Positions 7,820 to 15,223 of a DNA stretch of 16,687 nt are shown piece after piece (position 1 is the stretch's first letter; every line of letters starts with the position of its first letter). The notes under the pieces were generated by a model, which saw only the letters and a list, made by a program, of their open reading frames with translations, did no database searches and was not told where the DNA came from. The position numbers were made by a program, and so were the translations under genes. Source of the DNA: Chloroflexota bacterium (GTDB lineage: Bacteria > Chloroflexota > Dehalococcoidia > Lucifugimonadales > Australimonadaceae); the NCBI GenBank assembly GCA_022574265.1, contig JACZSI010000021.1:1-16687 (forward strand), written 5' to 3'.

Positions 7820-8620
7820 TTATCGGCGTGTGCCGGCGAGGGCCGCGACGAATGCGCCCGCACGGGCGGCCCGGTCGCTCGGCGGCGCCGAGTCTATCAG
7901 GTCGATGAGCGCGCTGCCGACCGCGGCCGCGTCCGCGTACTTCCCGATGGCTTCGACGTGGCGCCGCTCGCTGACCCCGAAGCCGACCGCGATCGGCAGG
8001 TCCGTGCGCGCCCGGACGCGCCCCACGAACGCGGGCAGGTCCTTCGACAGCTCTTTCCGCGCGCCGGTTACGCCCGTGATGCTGACGCAGTAGACGAAGC
8101 CCTTCGCGCCGCGCGTCCCCAGCTCGATGCGCTCGTCCGAGCTGTTGGGCGCGAGCAGCGCGATCAGCGCAAGCTCATGGCTTTCGAGCGCGTCGCGCAT
8201 GGCGCTCGACTCCTCCGGCGGCAGGTCGAGCACGATCATGCCGTCGAGCCCCGCGTCGGCGCAGTCGCGCGCGTACGCGTCGGTCCCGTAGGACAGGATC
8301 GGGTTGTAGTAGCCCATGAAGATCAACGGAAGCTTGACCCCCGCCTCGCGCAGCCGCACGACGACCTCGATGCAGGCACGCGCGTCCACGCCCGCCTGCA
8401 CCGCGCGGTAGCTCGCCGCCTGGATCGTCGGACCGTCGCCGAGCGGGTCGCTGTAGGGCACGCCCAGCTCGACGACCGTGGCGCCGGCGGCCTCGATCGC
8501 GGGGACGATGGCGAGCGTGTCCTCCACGGACGTCGGGAAGCCCACCGTCACGTAGGGCACGAGACCGGTGCGCTTCTCCTGCCGGGCGCTCTTGAAGGCG
8601 TCGTCGAGTCGCTTCGTCAT
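7820..8620 (-). CDS. trpA: Tryptophan synthase alpha subunit
   Basis: Cleaves indole-3-glycerol phosphate to indole and glyceraldehyde 3-phosphate. It normally works in an alpha2-beta2 complex with TrpB. The 266-aa product has the catalytic Glu51 in VVELGVPYSDPL, Asp62 in GDGPTIQ, the YCVSITGVTG loop-strand and the phosphate-binding PIAVGFGVS and AAAVGSALI segments. The frame stays open 30 codons further upstream, but the ATG at 8620 gives the normal TrpA N-terminus (MTKRLDDAF) and overlaps the stop of the CPBP protease gene in an ATGA arrangement, so translation is probably coupled. No trpB is next to it: the upstream neighbour is the protease gene and the downstream one aroH. TrpB must be encoded elsewhere. 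Confidence 0.96.
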   Translation of the reverse strand: MTKRLDDAFKSARQEKRTGLVPYVTVGFPTSVEDTLAIVPAIEAAGATVVELGVPYSDPLGDGPTIQAASYRAVQAGVDARACIEVVVRLREAGVKLPLIFMGYYNPILSYGTDAYARDCADAGLDGMIVLDLPPEESSAMRDALESHELALIALLAPNSSDERIELGTRGAKGFVYCVSITGVTGARKELSKDLPAFVGRVRARTDLPIAVGFGVSERRHVEAIGKYADAAAVGSALIDLIDSAPPSDRAARAGAFVAALAGTRR

Positions 8621-9309
8621 AGGCTTGCCGCCACGCCCAAGGCTACCGCGTTCCGGGCGACGTGTGCGAGCACGACGGGCCAGAGCGACCTCGTTCGCCA
8701 GTAAACCCACGCGAACACGAAGCCGCTCACGGCCGCCGGGCCCATGAGCGCAGGATCCAGGTGCGCGAGGCCGAAGAGGGCCGAGCTCCCCGCCGCGGCG
8801 CCCCAGAAGCCCCAGCGGCCCACGAGGCCGGCGAAGCAGAACCCGCGGAAGAAGACCTCCTCGGCGGCCGGGCCAACGAGGACGACCAGCAGCACCGTGA
8901 GCACTGGCAGCTCGTCGAAGAAGCTCGCCGGGATCGGCGCCGGCACGGCGCGGTCCGTCACCGACTCCGCGGCCAAGACGTACGCGAGCGTCGCGGCGAA
9001 GCTCGCGAAGAACGCCAGCGCCGCCCAGCCGAGCGTCCGCGCGACCGGCTGCCGGCTTGGGCCGAAGAGCGCCCGGAGCCCACCGGCGGCACGTGGACCG
9101 AGCGCGTAGGCGGCCGCTACCATCACGACGCTGACGAAGGCGCTCGCGGCGAGCACGGTCGCCACGGACGTGGCCCCGTCGCGCTCGAGCAGGCGGCCGA
9201 CGGCGAACACGAGGCCGATGGCCAGAGCCACGACGCCCGCACCGAAGCCGACCCGACGCGGGCTCCAGGGGACCGCCAAGTGTGCTCGAATAGGTGGAGG
9301 GTTGCTCAC
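8617..9309 (-). CDS. CPBP-family intramembrane glutamic metalloprotease (CAAX prenyl protease 2-like)
   Basis: The 230-aa product is an integral membrane protein with several predicted hydrophobic segments, roughly 21-40, 50-70, 92-113, 134-148, 167-185 and 208-228. The family signature is complete: Glu150-Glu151-xxx-Arg155 in EEVFFRGF, Phe179-xxx-His183 in FGLAHLD, and His216-xxx-Asn220 in HVARN. Bacterial CPBP proteins cleave membrane substrates or act in peptide maturation and immunity; the substrate here is unknown. Translation probably starts at the GTG at 9309, with GAGGAAG about 7 nt upstream. The stop overlaps the trpA start by 4 nt, so it is the first gene of the leftward operon and sets trpA expression. 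A protease paired with trpA has no obvious metabolic logic. Confidence 0.88.
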   Translation of the reverse strand: MSNPPPIRAHLAVPWSPRRVGFGAGVVALAIGLVFAVGRLLERDGATSVATVLAASAFVSVVMVAAAYALGPRAAGGLRALFGPSRQPVARTLGWAALAFFASFAATLAYVLAAESVTDRAVPAPIPASFFDELPVLTVLLVVLVGPAAEEVFFRGFCFAGLVGRWGFWGAAAGSSALFGLAHLDPALMGPAAVSGFVFAWVYWRTRSLWPVVLAHVARNAVALGVAASL

Positions 9310-9360
9310 GAGGCCGCTTCCTCAGGCATCGAGCTTTGCACGCCGGCCGATCTCGGAATC

Positions 9361-9390
9361 ATGCTAGCGCCAGGCCGTGGCCAGGGGCAA
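9361..9390 (-). promoter_or_regulatory. Candidate promoter for the leftward CPBP-trpA-aroH block
   Basis: On the minus strand TTGCCC (9390-9385), an 18-nt spacer and TAGCAT (9366-9361) each match consensus at four of six positions. It lies about 50 nt before the GTG start of the CPBP gene and back-to-back with the strong rightward promoter at 9405-9434. The evidence is motif and position only. Confidence 0.35.
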
Positions 9391-9404
9391 GGCATCTGGC
9401 CGGG

Positions 9405-9434
9405 TTGACAGACGGGGTGTGTTTCGGGTAGACT
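9405..9434 (+). promoter_or_regulatory. Promoter of the ilv-leu operon
   Basis: A perfect -35 TTGACA (9405-9410), an 18-nt spacer and TAGACT (9429-9434, four of six) form a good sigma-70-type promoter. Transcription would start near 9441, just before the T-box leader, which supports the assignment. Confidence 0.75.
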
Positions 9435-9442
9435 GTGTCTCG

Positions 9443-9691
9443 TTTCAATAAGAATCCCCGCGAGGAAGGGAAGTAGTAGGGGGCACACCCACCCCAGCGA
9501 GCCGGCTCCCATGGTGAAAGGCCGGCGGTGAAGGGTCCCCGAACTCATCCTGGAGCGGCCAGCCCGAAGTAGCAGTAGGGCGGCGGAGCGCACCGATACG
9601 GCGCAGTCGAGCGTCCCCCGGCACGCCGGGGGGAAGCAGGGTGGTACCGCGGGCTTCACGACCCGTCCCTTCGATCAGGGACGGGTTTTTT
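9443..9691 (+). promoter_or_regulatory. T-box leader riboswitch, probable tRNA-Leu specifier (CUC), controlling ilvB onward
   Basis: Senses uncharged tRNA and decides whether transcription reads into ilvB. Stem I has AGGA (9463-9466) pairing with TCCT (9548-9551) below the specifier loop, and GGGG (9479-9482) pairing with CCCC (9537-9540) above it. The loop-E/S-turn pair is AGTA (9475-9478) opposite GAA (9541-9543). The three bases after GAA are CTC (9544-9546) followed by A, which fits a Leu specifier; ATC (Ile) at 9547-9549 is the less likely alternative. The stem I apex has GCCGGC repeats at 9501-9506 and 9521-9526 enclosing a GGTGAAAG loop, typical of T-boxes. A strong hairpin at 9615-9632 is probable stem III. 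The T-box proper is AGGGTGGTACCGCG (9638-9651), with TGGT (9642-9645) to bind an ACCA tRNA end. AGGG at 9638-9641 can pair with CCCT at 9667-9670 as antiterminator, excluding the terminator. Confidence 0.93.
9661..9691 (+). terminator. Intrinsic terminator of the T-box leader
   Basis: ACCCGTCCCT (9661-9670) and AGGGACGGGT (9677-9686) form a perfect 10-bp stem with a 6-nt loop, followed by a run of T to 9691. Its left arm is shared with the antiterminator, so it is the conditional off-switch of the operon and should form when tRNA-Leu is charged. Confidence 0.93.
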
Positions 9692-9730
9692 CGTTGCCCC
9701 ACGGGGGCCTTTGGTATAGGTGAGGGGAAC

Positions 9731-11431
9731 ATGCAGCTGACGGGCGCTCAGATGGTCTGCGAGAGTCTGCGACGCGAAGGCGTAACGGTGCTCTTCGGGC
9801 TGCCCGGCGGCGCCATCCTCCCGTTCTACCAAACGCTCCCCGAGTACCCGGACCTCCAGCACATCCTCGTGCGGCACGAGCAGAACGCCGGCCACGCCGC
9901 CGACGGCTACGCGCGCGCCTCCGGCAAGGTCGGCGTCGCCGTCGCGACCTCCGGCCCCGGCGCAACGAACCTCGTGACGCCGCTGGCAACGGCCATGATG
10001 GACTCCGTGCCCATCGTCGCCCTCACCGGCCAGGTCCCGCGGGCGGCGATCGGCCGCGACGCCTTCCAGGAGACCGACACCACCGGGGTGACCGCGCCCA
10101 TCACGAAGCACAACTACCTGGTCATGGACACCGCCGACATACCGCGCGTGATGAAGGAGGCCTTCCACATCGCCCGCAGCGGCCGGCCGGGCCCCGTCCT
10201 CATCGACCTCCCGCGCGACGTGCTGACCGACCGCGCCGAATTCGACTACCCGGAAAGCGTCAACCTGCGCTCGTACAAGCCGACGCTCGAGGGCCACGCC
10301 CAGCAGATCAAGCGCGCCGCCAAGCTCATCCGCGACGCGCGGCGCCCGCTGATCATGGCGGGCCACGGCGTCACCATCTCCGGTGCTTTCGCGGAGCTCA
10401 AGGAGCTCGCGGAGAAGGCGCAGATCCCCGTCATCACGACGCTGCTGGGGATCGGCGCGTTCCCCGGCGAGCACATCCTGAGCATGGGCATGCCCGGCAT
10501 GCACGGCCAGGCCCACAACAACTGGGCCATCGATCGCTCCGACCTCATCGTCGCCGTCGGCATGCGCTTCGACGACCGCGTGACCGGCCGGCTCAGCGCG
10601 TTCGCCCCCAACGCTCAGATCATCCATATCGAGGTCGATCCGGCCGAGATCGGCAAGAACGTCGGCGTCGCGGTGCCAATCGTGGGCGACGCCCGCCGCG
10701 TCCTGCACGCGCTCGTGGTCGAGGTCGAGCCGGCGACGCACGCCGATTGGCTCAAGGAGATCGACGTCCTCCGCGAGGAGCACCCGTTCGTCGTGCCGGA
10801 GTCGGACGGTCTGCTGCCGCAGTACGTCATCCGCGAGCTCTGCGAGGCCACGGACGGACGGGCCATCGTCGTCACCGGCGTCGGCCAGCACCAGATGTGG
10901 GCGGCGCAGCACTACGTGTTCAAGGAGCACAACTCGTGGATCACCTCGGGTGGGCTCGGCACGATGGGCTTCGAGGTCCCCGCGGCCATGGGCGCCGCCT
11001 TCGCGCAGCCTGAGCGGCAGGTGTGGAGCATCGCCGGCGACGGCGGCTTCCAGATGACGTTCTCGGAGCTGGCGACGATCGCGGAGCACAACGTGCCGGT
11101 GAAGTTCGCCATCATCAACAACAACTCGCTGGGGCTGGTCCGCCAGCTCCAGGACCTCTTCTACGACCGCAACCGCGTGGCGGTCGAGTATTCGGGGAAC
11201 CCGGACTTCGTGAAGCTCGCCGAGGCCTACGGCATCTGGGCGGTCCGCGTGACCGAGAAGGCCGGCGTGCGCGCGGCCATCGACGACGCGGCGGCGGTGG
11301 ACGGCCCGGCGATCATCGACTTCCGCGTGGAGCGGGAGGAGAACGTCTACCCGCACGTGCCCGCCGGCGGCAGCGTGTTCGAGATGCTCGAACGTCCAGC
11401 GCCGAAGGACGCCCCTGTATGGCGAAAGTAG
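9731..11431 (+). CDS. ilvB: Acetohydroxyacid (acetolactate) synthase, large catalytic subunit
   Basis: A ThDP- and FAD-dependent enzyme that joins two pyruvates, or pyruvate and 2-ketobutyrate: the first common step to Val, Leu and Ile. The 566-aa product has the catalytic Glu50 in RHEQNAGHAADGYARA and the ThDP/Mg-binding motif from GDGGF (436) to NNN (464-466). It also has the central FAD-associated domain and the RFDDRVTG segment typical of AHAS, which separates it from other ThDP decarboxylases. The frame is open back through the T-box leader to 9641, but the ATG at 9731 follows the terminator, has AGGTGAGGGG directly upstream and begins at the normal family N-terminus (MQLTGAQMV). It overlaps ilvN by 13 nt, so catalytic and regulatory subunits are made coupled. 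Expression depends on the T-box upstream. Confidence 0.97.
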   Translation: MQLTGAQMVCESLRREGVTVLFGLPGGAILPFYQTLPEYPDLQHILVRHEQNAGHAADGYARASGKVGVAVATSGPGATNLVTPLATAMMDSVPIVALTGQVPRAAIGRDAFQETDTTGVTAPITKHNYLVMDTADIPRVMKEAFHIARSGRPGPVLIDLPRDVLTDRAEFDYPESVNLRSYKPTLEGHAQQIKRAAKLIRDARRPLIMAGHGVTISGAFAELKELAEKAQIPVITTLLGIGAFPGEHILSMGMPGMHGQAHNNWAIDRSDLIVAVGMRFDDRVTGRLSAFAPNAQIIHIEVDPAEIGKNVGVAVPIVGDARRVLHALVVEVEPATHADWLKEIDVLREEHPFVVPESDGLLPQYVIRELCEATDGRAIVVTGVGQHQMWAAQHYVFKEHNSWITSGGLGTMGFEVPAAMGAAFAQPERQVWSIAGDGGFQMTFSELATIAEHNVPVKFAIINNNSLGLVRQLQDLFYDRNRVAVEYSGNPDFVKLAEAYGIWAVRVTEKAGVRAAIDDAAAVDGPAIIDFRVEREENVYPHVPAGGSVFEMLERPAPKDAPVWRK

Positions 11432-11979
11432 AGACGCACACCATCACCGCGCTGGTCCAGGACCGGCCGGGCGTGCTCGCGCGCATCGCGGGCATGTTCA
11501 GCCGGCGCGGCTTCAACATCTCCAACCTCGCCGTCGGCCACAGCGAGACGCCGGGCCTCTCGCGCATGACGTTCGTCGCCGAGGGCGACGAGTGGGTCGT
11601 CGAGCAGGTCATGAAGCAGCTGTACAAGCTGATCGACGTCGTGCAGGTCTACGACATCACTGCCGAGAACATCGTGCTGCGCGAGCTGGCCCTGCTGAAG
11701 GTGCGCTCGACCGCCGAGAGCCGGCCGGAGATCATGCAGATCGTCGACATCTTCCGGGCGAATATCGTGGACGTGGCCAAGGACGCGCTGGTGATCGAGG
11801 TCACCGGCGACGAGGACAAGGTCGACGCGCTGATACAGCTGCTCCAGCCCTTCGGGCTCAAGGAGGTCATGCGCACGGGGCGCATCGCCATGAGCCGCGG
11901 CGCCAACACCACCGGCCCGCGCAAGGGCGTCAAGGACGCGGTCAACCAGAGCGCTCCGGACACGGAGGTCGTGCCCTAG
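11419..11979 (+). CDS. ilvN: Acetohydroxyacid synthase, small regulatory subunit
   Basis: Binds the IlvB subunit, activates it and confers feedback inhibition by valine. The 186-aa product matches the long IlvH/IlvN form. An N-terminal ACT domain (about 4-78) carries DRPGVLARIAGMFSRRGFNI and NLAVGHSE. A second, C-terminal ALS_ss-type domain (about 85-160) contains RELALLKVR and the GDEDKVDALIQLL segment. A polar tail of about 20 residues follows. The ATG at 11419 lies inside the end of ilvB (13-nt overlap). The gap to ilvC is 43 nt, with no terminator seen. Confidence 0.96.
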   Translation: MAKVETHTITALVQDRPGVLARIAGMFSRRGFNISNLAVGHSETPGLSRMTFVAEGDEWVVEQVMKQLYKLIDVVQVYDITAENIVLRELALLKVRSTAESRPEIMQIVDIFRANIVDVAKDALVIEVTGDEDKVDALIQLLQPFGLKEVMRTGRIAMSRGANTTGPRKGVKDAVNQSAPDTEVVP

Positions 11980-12022
11980 CGCGAGGCGTGCAGAGATCCA
12001 AGAACGGTTGAGGGGAGGCGCA

Positions 12023-13024
12023 ATGATGGCAACGATCTACTACGACAAGGACGCCGACAAGACCCGGCTCGACGGCAAGCGCGTGGGCATCATGGGCTAC
12101 GGCAGCCAGGGCCACGCCCACGCCCTCAACCTGCGCGACAACGGCGTCGACGTCGTGGTCGGCCTCCAGGCGGCCAGCAAGAGCAGGGAGAAGGCCGAGG
12201 CCGAAGGGCTGCGCGTGACGTCGGCCGCCGAGGTGGCGAAGGAGTCCGACGTCATCATGGTCCTGGTGCCGGACACGGTCCAGGGGGCGCTCTACAAGGA
12301 GGCCATCGAGCCGAGCATCGACAGCTCCAAGACGCTGATGTTCGCCCACGGCTTCAACATCCACTACAAGGAGATCGTGCCGCCGCCCGACGTGGACGTG
12401 TCGATGATCGCCCCCAAGGCGCCCGGCCACCGGATGCGCGAGGTGTTCGTCGGCGGCTCCGGCGTGCCGTCGCTCGTCGCCATCCACCAGGACCCGTCCG
12501 GAAACGCGCTGGCCAACGCGCTGGCGTACGGGTGGGGCGTCGGCAGCATGCGCGCGGGCATCGTCGCGACGACGTTCAAGGAGGAGACCGAGACGGACCT
12601 CTTCGGCGAGCAAACGGTGCTTTGCGGCGGCGTCTCGAACCTCGTCAAGACCGCCTTCGAGACGCTCGTCGAGGCGGGCTACCAGCCCGAGATCGCCTAC
12701 TTCGAGGTCTGCCATGAGCTCAAGCTCATCGTGGACCTGATGTACGAGGGCGGGCTCAAGTACATGCGCTACTCCATAAGCGAGACGGCCGAGTACGGCG
12801 ACTACTCGCGTGGCCCACGGGTGATCGACGACCACGTGCGGGCGACGATGAAGCAGGTGCTGACGGAGATCCAGGACGGCACGTTCGCCAGGGAGTGGAT
12901 CGCCGAGAACCACGAGGGCCAGCCCCGCTTCAAGGCGATGCGCGAGGCCGACGCCAACCACGAGATCGAGGAGGTCGGCGAGCGGCTGCGCGAGATGATG
13001 AGCTTCTTGAAGCAGACCAAGTAG
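12023..13024 (+). CDS. ilvC: Ketol-acid reductoisomerase, class I (short form)
   Basis: Isomerises and reduces acetohydroxyacids to dihydroxyacids, the second common BCAA step, with Mg and NAD(P)H. The 333-aa length marks the short class I form. The Rossmann motif is GYGSQGHAHALN (25-36). The cofactor loop reads LQAASKS (48-54), where Ser52 and Ser54 suggest NADPH; the Arg often seen at the second position is Gln49. Catalytic and metal residues are His109 (AHGFNIHY), Asp192 and Glu196 (DLFGEQ), Glu228 and Glu232 (FEVCHELKL) and Ser253. The family APKGPGH motif is APKAPGH here. GGGGAGG (12012-12018) precedes two adjacent ATGs; the first (12023) is used, but 12026 is equally possible. leuA follows after 40 nt. 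Confidence 0.97.
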   Translation: MMATIYYDKDADKTRLDGKRVGIMGYGSQGHAHALNLRDNGVDVVVGLQAASKSREKAEAEGLRVTSAAEVAKESDVIMVLVPDTVQGALYKEAIEPSIDSSKTLMFAHGFNIHYKEIVPPPDVDVSMIAPKAPGHRMREVFVGGSGVPSLVAIHQDPSGNALANALAYGWGVGSMRAGIVATTFKEETETDLFGEQTVLCGGVSNLVKTAFETLVEAGYQPEIAYFEVCHELKLIVDLMYEGGLKYMRYSISETAEYGDYSRGPRVIDDHVRATMKQVLTEIQDGTFAREWIAENHEGQPRFKAMREADANHEIEEVGERLREMMSFLKQTK

Positions 13025-13064
13025 GCCCCGCCAGGGTCAGGCCGCGGGAGCAGGGGAGGGCGTC

Positions 13065-14615
13065 ATGGATGACCGAGTTTTGATCTTCGATACCACGCTG
13101 CGCGACGGCGAGCAGTCCGCCGGCGTCGGCATGACCGTCGAGGAGAAGGTGGAGATCGCGCGGCAGCTCGAACGGCTGAACGTGGACATCATCGAGGCCG
13201 GCTTCCCCATCAGCTCCCGCAGCGACTTCGAGGCGGTTCAGACGATCGCGCGCGAGGTGCGCAAGCCCGTGATCGCGGCGCTCGCGCATGCGAACGCGAA
13301 GGCCGTCGAGCGAGCGGCCGAGGCGATCAAGGACGCTGCGCAGGGGCGCATCCACGTCTTCATATCGAGCTCCGACCAGCACATCCAGCACCTGCTGCGG
13401 AAGGACCGGGAGGAGGTCGTGGAGATGGCCGCGAAGAACGTGGCGCTCGCCCGCGAGCACACGGACGACGTCGAGTTCTCCCCCATGGACTCCAGCCGCA
13501 CGGAGAAGGAGTTCCTGGCCCATATGGTGCGGGCCACGGTCGCCGCGGGCGCCACCACCATCAACATCCCCGACACGGTCGGCTACGCGATCCCCGAGGA
13601 GTTCGCAGAGCTGATCACGTACCTGCGCGAGGTGGTGCCCGAGCTCGGCGACACGGTCCGCCTCTCGGTGCACTGCCACGACGACCTGGGCATGTCGGTG
13701 GCGAACAGCCTCGCCGCGGTCAAGGCGGGCGCGCGGCAAGTCGAGGGCTGCATCAACGGCCTGGGCGAGCGCGCCGGGAATGCGGCGCTCGAAGAGGTCA
13801 TCATGGCGCTGCGGACGCGCCCCGACTACTTCGGCGTGGACACTCAGATCGAAACGAAGCAGCTGTACGCGACAAGCCGCCTGATCAGCCAGATCAGCGG
13901 CATGGCCGTCCAGCCGAACAAGGCGGTGATCGGGCGCAACGCGTTCCGCCACGCCTCCGGCATCCACCAGGACGGGCTGATCAAGGAGCGCACCAACTAC
14001 GAGATCATGGACCCGCTGGACGTCGGCGTTCCGCGCAGCGAGCTGGTGCTCGGCAAGCTCAGCGGCCGCCACGGCCTCAAGGCGCGGCTCGAGGAGCTCG
14101 GCTATTCGCCGACCGACGAGGAGCTCGGCGGTATCTACGCGTCGTTCCAGGAGCTGGCCGAGAAGAAGCGCGAGGTCACCGACCGCGACCTCATCGCGCT
14201 GATGGGCCACGAGCGCATGAGCATCGCCGAGACGTACACGCTCGATGCCGTGCAGGTGACCTGCGGGAGCAACACCGTGGCCACGGCGACGGTCCAGCTG
14301 ACCGACAAGGACGGCGGCCACCACACCGACGCCTCGACGGGCACCGGGCCGGTGGACGCGATCTACCGCGCCATCAATCGCATCGTCAACGTGCCCAACG
14401 AGCTCACCGAGTTCAGCGTCAATTCCGTCACCGAAGGCATCGACGCCATCGGCGAGGTGAGCATCCGCATCGAGCAGGACGGGCGCGAGTACCTCGGGCG
14501 CGGCGCCGACACGGACATCATCGTGGCCTCGGCGCGGGCATACATGAACGCGCTGAACCGCCTGCTGGCGATGGGCGACGTGACGCGCGCACCGGAGGCC
14601 GCCGGCGCCGTCTGA
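13065..14615 (+). CDS. leuA: 2-Isopropylmalate synthase
   Basis: Condenses acetyl-CoA with 2-ketoisovalerate, the committed step to leucine. The 516-aa product is the standard bacterial length. The catalytic TIM-barrel has DTTLRDGEQ (9-17), the metal-binding HCHDD (203-207) and GLGERAGNAALEE. The HASGIHQDG and GKLSGRHG segments mark the linker region. From about residue 375 a LeuA dimer/regulatory domain, the leucine-feedback domain, extends to the end, including CGSNTVATATV and GTGPVDAIYRAI. The sequence looks like LeuA rather than citramalate synthase or homocitrate synthase, and leuC nearby supports leucine. A strong site GGGGAGGG lies 4 nt before the ATG. The next leu gene is separated from it by an inserted toxin-antitoxin pair. 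Confidence 0.96.
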   Translation: MDDRVLIFDTTLRDGEQSAGVGMTVEEKVEIARQLERLNVDIIEAGFPISSRSDFEAVQTIAREVRKPVIAALAHANAKAVERAAEAIKDAAQGRIHVFISSSDQHIQHLLRKDREEVVEMAAKNVALAREHTDDVEFSPMDSSRTEKEFLAHMVRATVAAGATTINIPDTVGYAIPEEFAELITYLREVVPELGDTVRLSVHCHDDLGMSVANSLAAVKAGARQVEGCINGLGERAGNAALEEVIMALRTRPDYFGVDTQIETKQLYATSRLISQISGMAVQPNKAVIGRNAFRHASGIHQDGLIKERTNYEIMDPLDVGVPRSELVLGKLSGRHGLKARLEELGYSPTDEELGGIYASFQELAEKKREVTDRDLIALMGHERMSIAETYTLDAVQVTCGSNTVATATVQLTDKDGGHHTDASTGTGPVDAIYRAINRIVNVPNELTEFSVNSVTEGIDAIGEVSIRIEQDGREYLGRGADTDIIVASARAYMNALNRLLAMGDVTRAPEAAGAV

Positions 14616-14618
14616 GGC

Positions 14619-14647
14619 TTGACGGGTCGCTTGGTGCGCTTTACGAT
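14619..14647 (+). promoter_or_regulatory. Candidate promoter of the toxin-antitoxin pair
   Basis: TTGACG (14619-14624), a 17-nt spacer and TACGAT (14642-14647) match sigma-70 consensus at five and four positions. The -35 element begins four bases after the leuA stop. Transcription would start near 14654, within the inverted repeat, leaving a leader of under 30 nt. It allows expression of the pair, and possibly leuC, independently of the T-box. Confidence 0.6.
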
Positions 14648-14671
14648 TCGCTTGGTACACCTTACCAAGCG
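14627..14671 (+). repeat. Operator-like repeats before the antitoxin gene
   Basis: Two copies of TCGCTTGGTRCRCYTTAC start at 14627 and 14648, exactly 21 bp (two helical turns) apart. The second copy is also the left half of a perfect 9-bp inverted repeat: CGCTTGGTA (14649-14657) and TACCAAGCG (14663-14671) around a 5-bp centre. The first copy lies between the -35 and -10 elements and the inverted repeat covers the expected transcription start. This is the layout expected for autorepression by the AbrB-type antitoxin; binding itself is inferred. Confidence 0.65.
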
Positions 14672-14680
14672 AGGTGCGCG

Positions 14681-15223
14681 ATGCCCCGGGTGACCGTGAG
14701 TAGCAAGCGTCAGATCACGCTGCCTGCCGAGATCGTTCGGAAGCTCGGGATCGAGGCAGGCGATAAGCTGGCAGTGGAGCTCATCGGCGACAGGATCATC
14801 GCCATCCCCGAGCCGGAGAGCTGGGTCGACTACTTCGCGGGGAGCATGAAGGGCGTCTACGGGGACACCAAGGCGGAGATCGACCGCTACATTGCCGAGG
14901 AGCGGGCTAGCTGGGGCAGCACCAGCGACCAAGACCGCACCGAGTGGCGAGAGCGGTTCGTGGACCACTACTGCACCAACGAGGACCTGCGGAGCGTGGT
15001 CGATGCCCTGCGGGCGAGCCCCAACCGGACAGCTGGCGAGGACGAGGTGGAGCAGCGCGTTCCGCACAGGTTCCGGGGGGCCAAGGTCGGCGCGGTTCTC
15101 GGCCTCCTCGTCGGCGAGGGGTGGGTGCGGCGTATCCCGATACCGGATGCCAGCGGGGAGCAGCGCGACGTCCAGTACCGGCTCGTCGGAGAAGTCGCAG
15201 ACTCGCTTCCATCCGAGGCCTAG
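14681..15223 (+). CDS. AbrB/MazE-type antitoxin with extra C-terminal domain
   Basis: Probable antitoxin and DNA-binding autorepressor. Residues 3-46 form a SpoVT/AbrB swapped-hairpin domain (SSKRQITLPAEIVRKLGIEA, then GDKLAVELIGDRII). Residues about 48-78 (WVDYFAGSMKGVYGD to YIAEERASW) resemble the toxin-neutralising tail of AbrB partners of PIN toxins. Such antitoxins usually end here at 75-90 aa. This one continues to 180 aa with a helical and strand-rich segment (about 90-173: DLRSVVDALRAS, GAKVGAVLGLLVGEGWV, VQYRLVGEVA) that looks like a winged-helix-type fold; that reading is tentative. GAGGTG (14671-14676) precedes the ATG. The stop overlaps the toxin start by one base. The gene sits between leuA and leuC under its own promoter and repeats. 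Confidence 0.88.
   Translation: MPRVTVSSKRQITLPAEIVRKLGIEAGDKLAVELIGDRIIAIPEPESWVDYFAGSMKGVYGDTKAEIDRYIAEERASWGSTSDQDRTEWRERFVDHYCTNEDLRSVVDALRASPNRTAGEDEVEQRVPHRFRGAKVGAVLGLLVGEGWVRRIPIPDASGEQRDVQYRLVGEVADSLPSEA

Noticed and set aside
9656..11356. 566-codon open frame on the minus strand opposite ilvB
   Set aside because: It is antisense to a clear AHAS gene, is His/Val/Asp/Arg-rich in the way expected of reverse-frame reading of GC-rich codons, and shows no domain.
12930..14660. 576-codon open frame on the minus strand opposite leuA
   Set aside because: Shadow of leuA in GC-rich DNA, with low-complexity composition and no recognisable motif.
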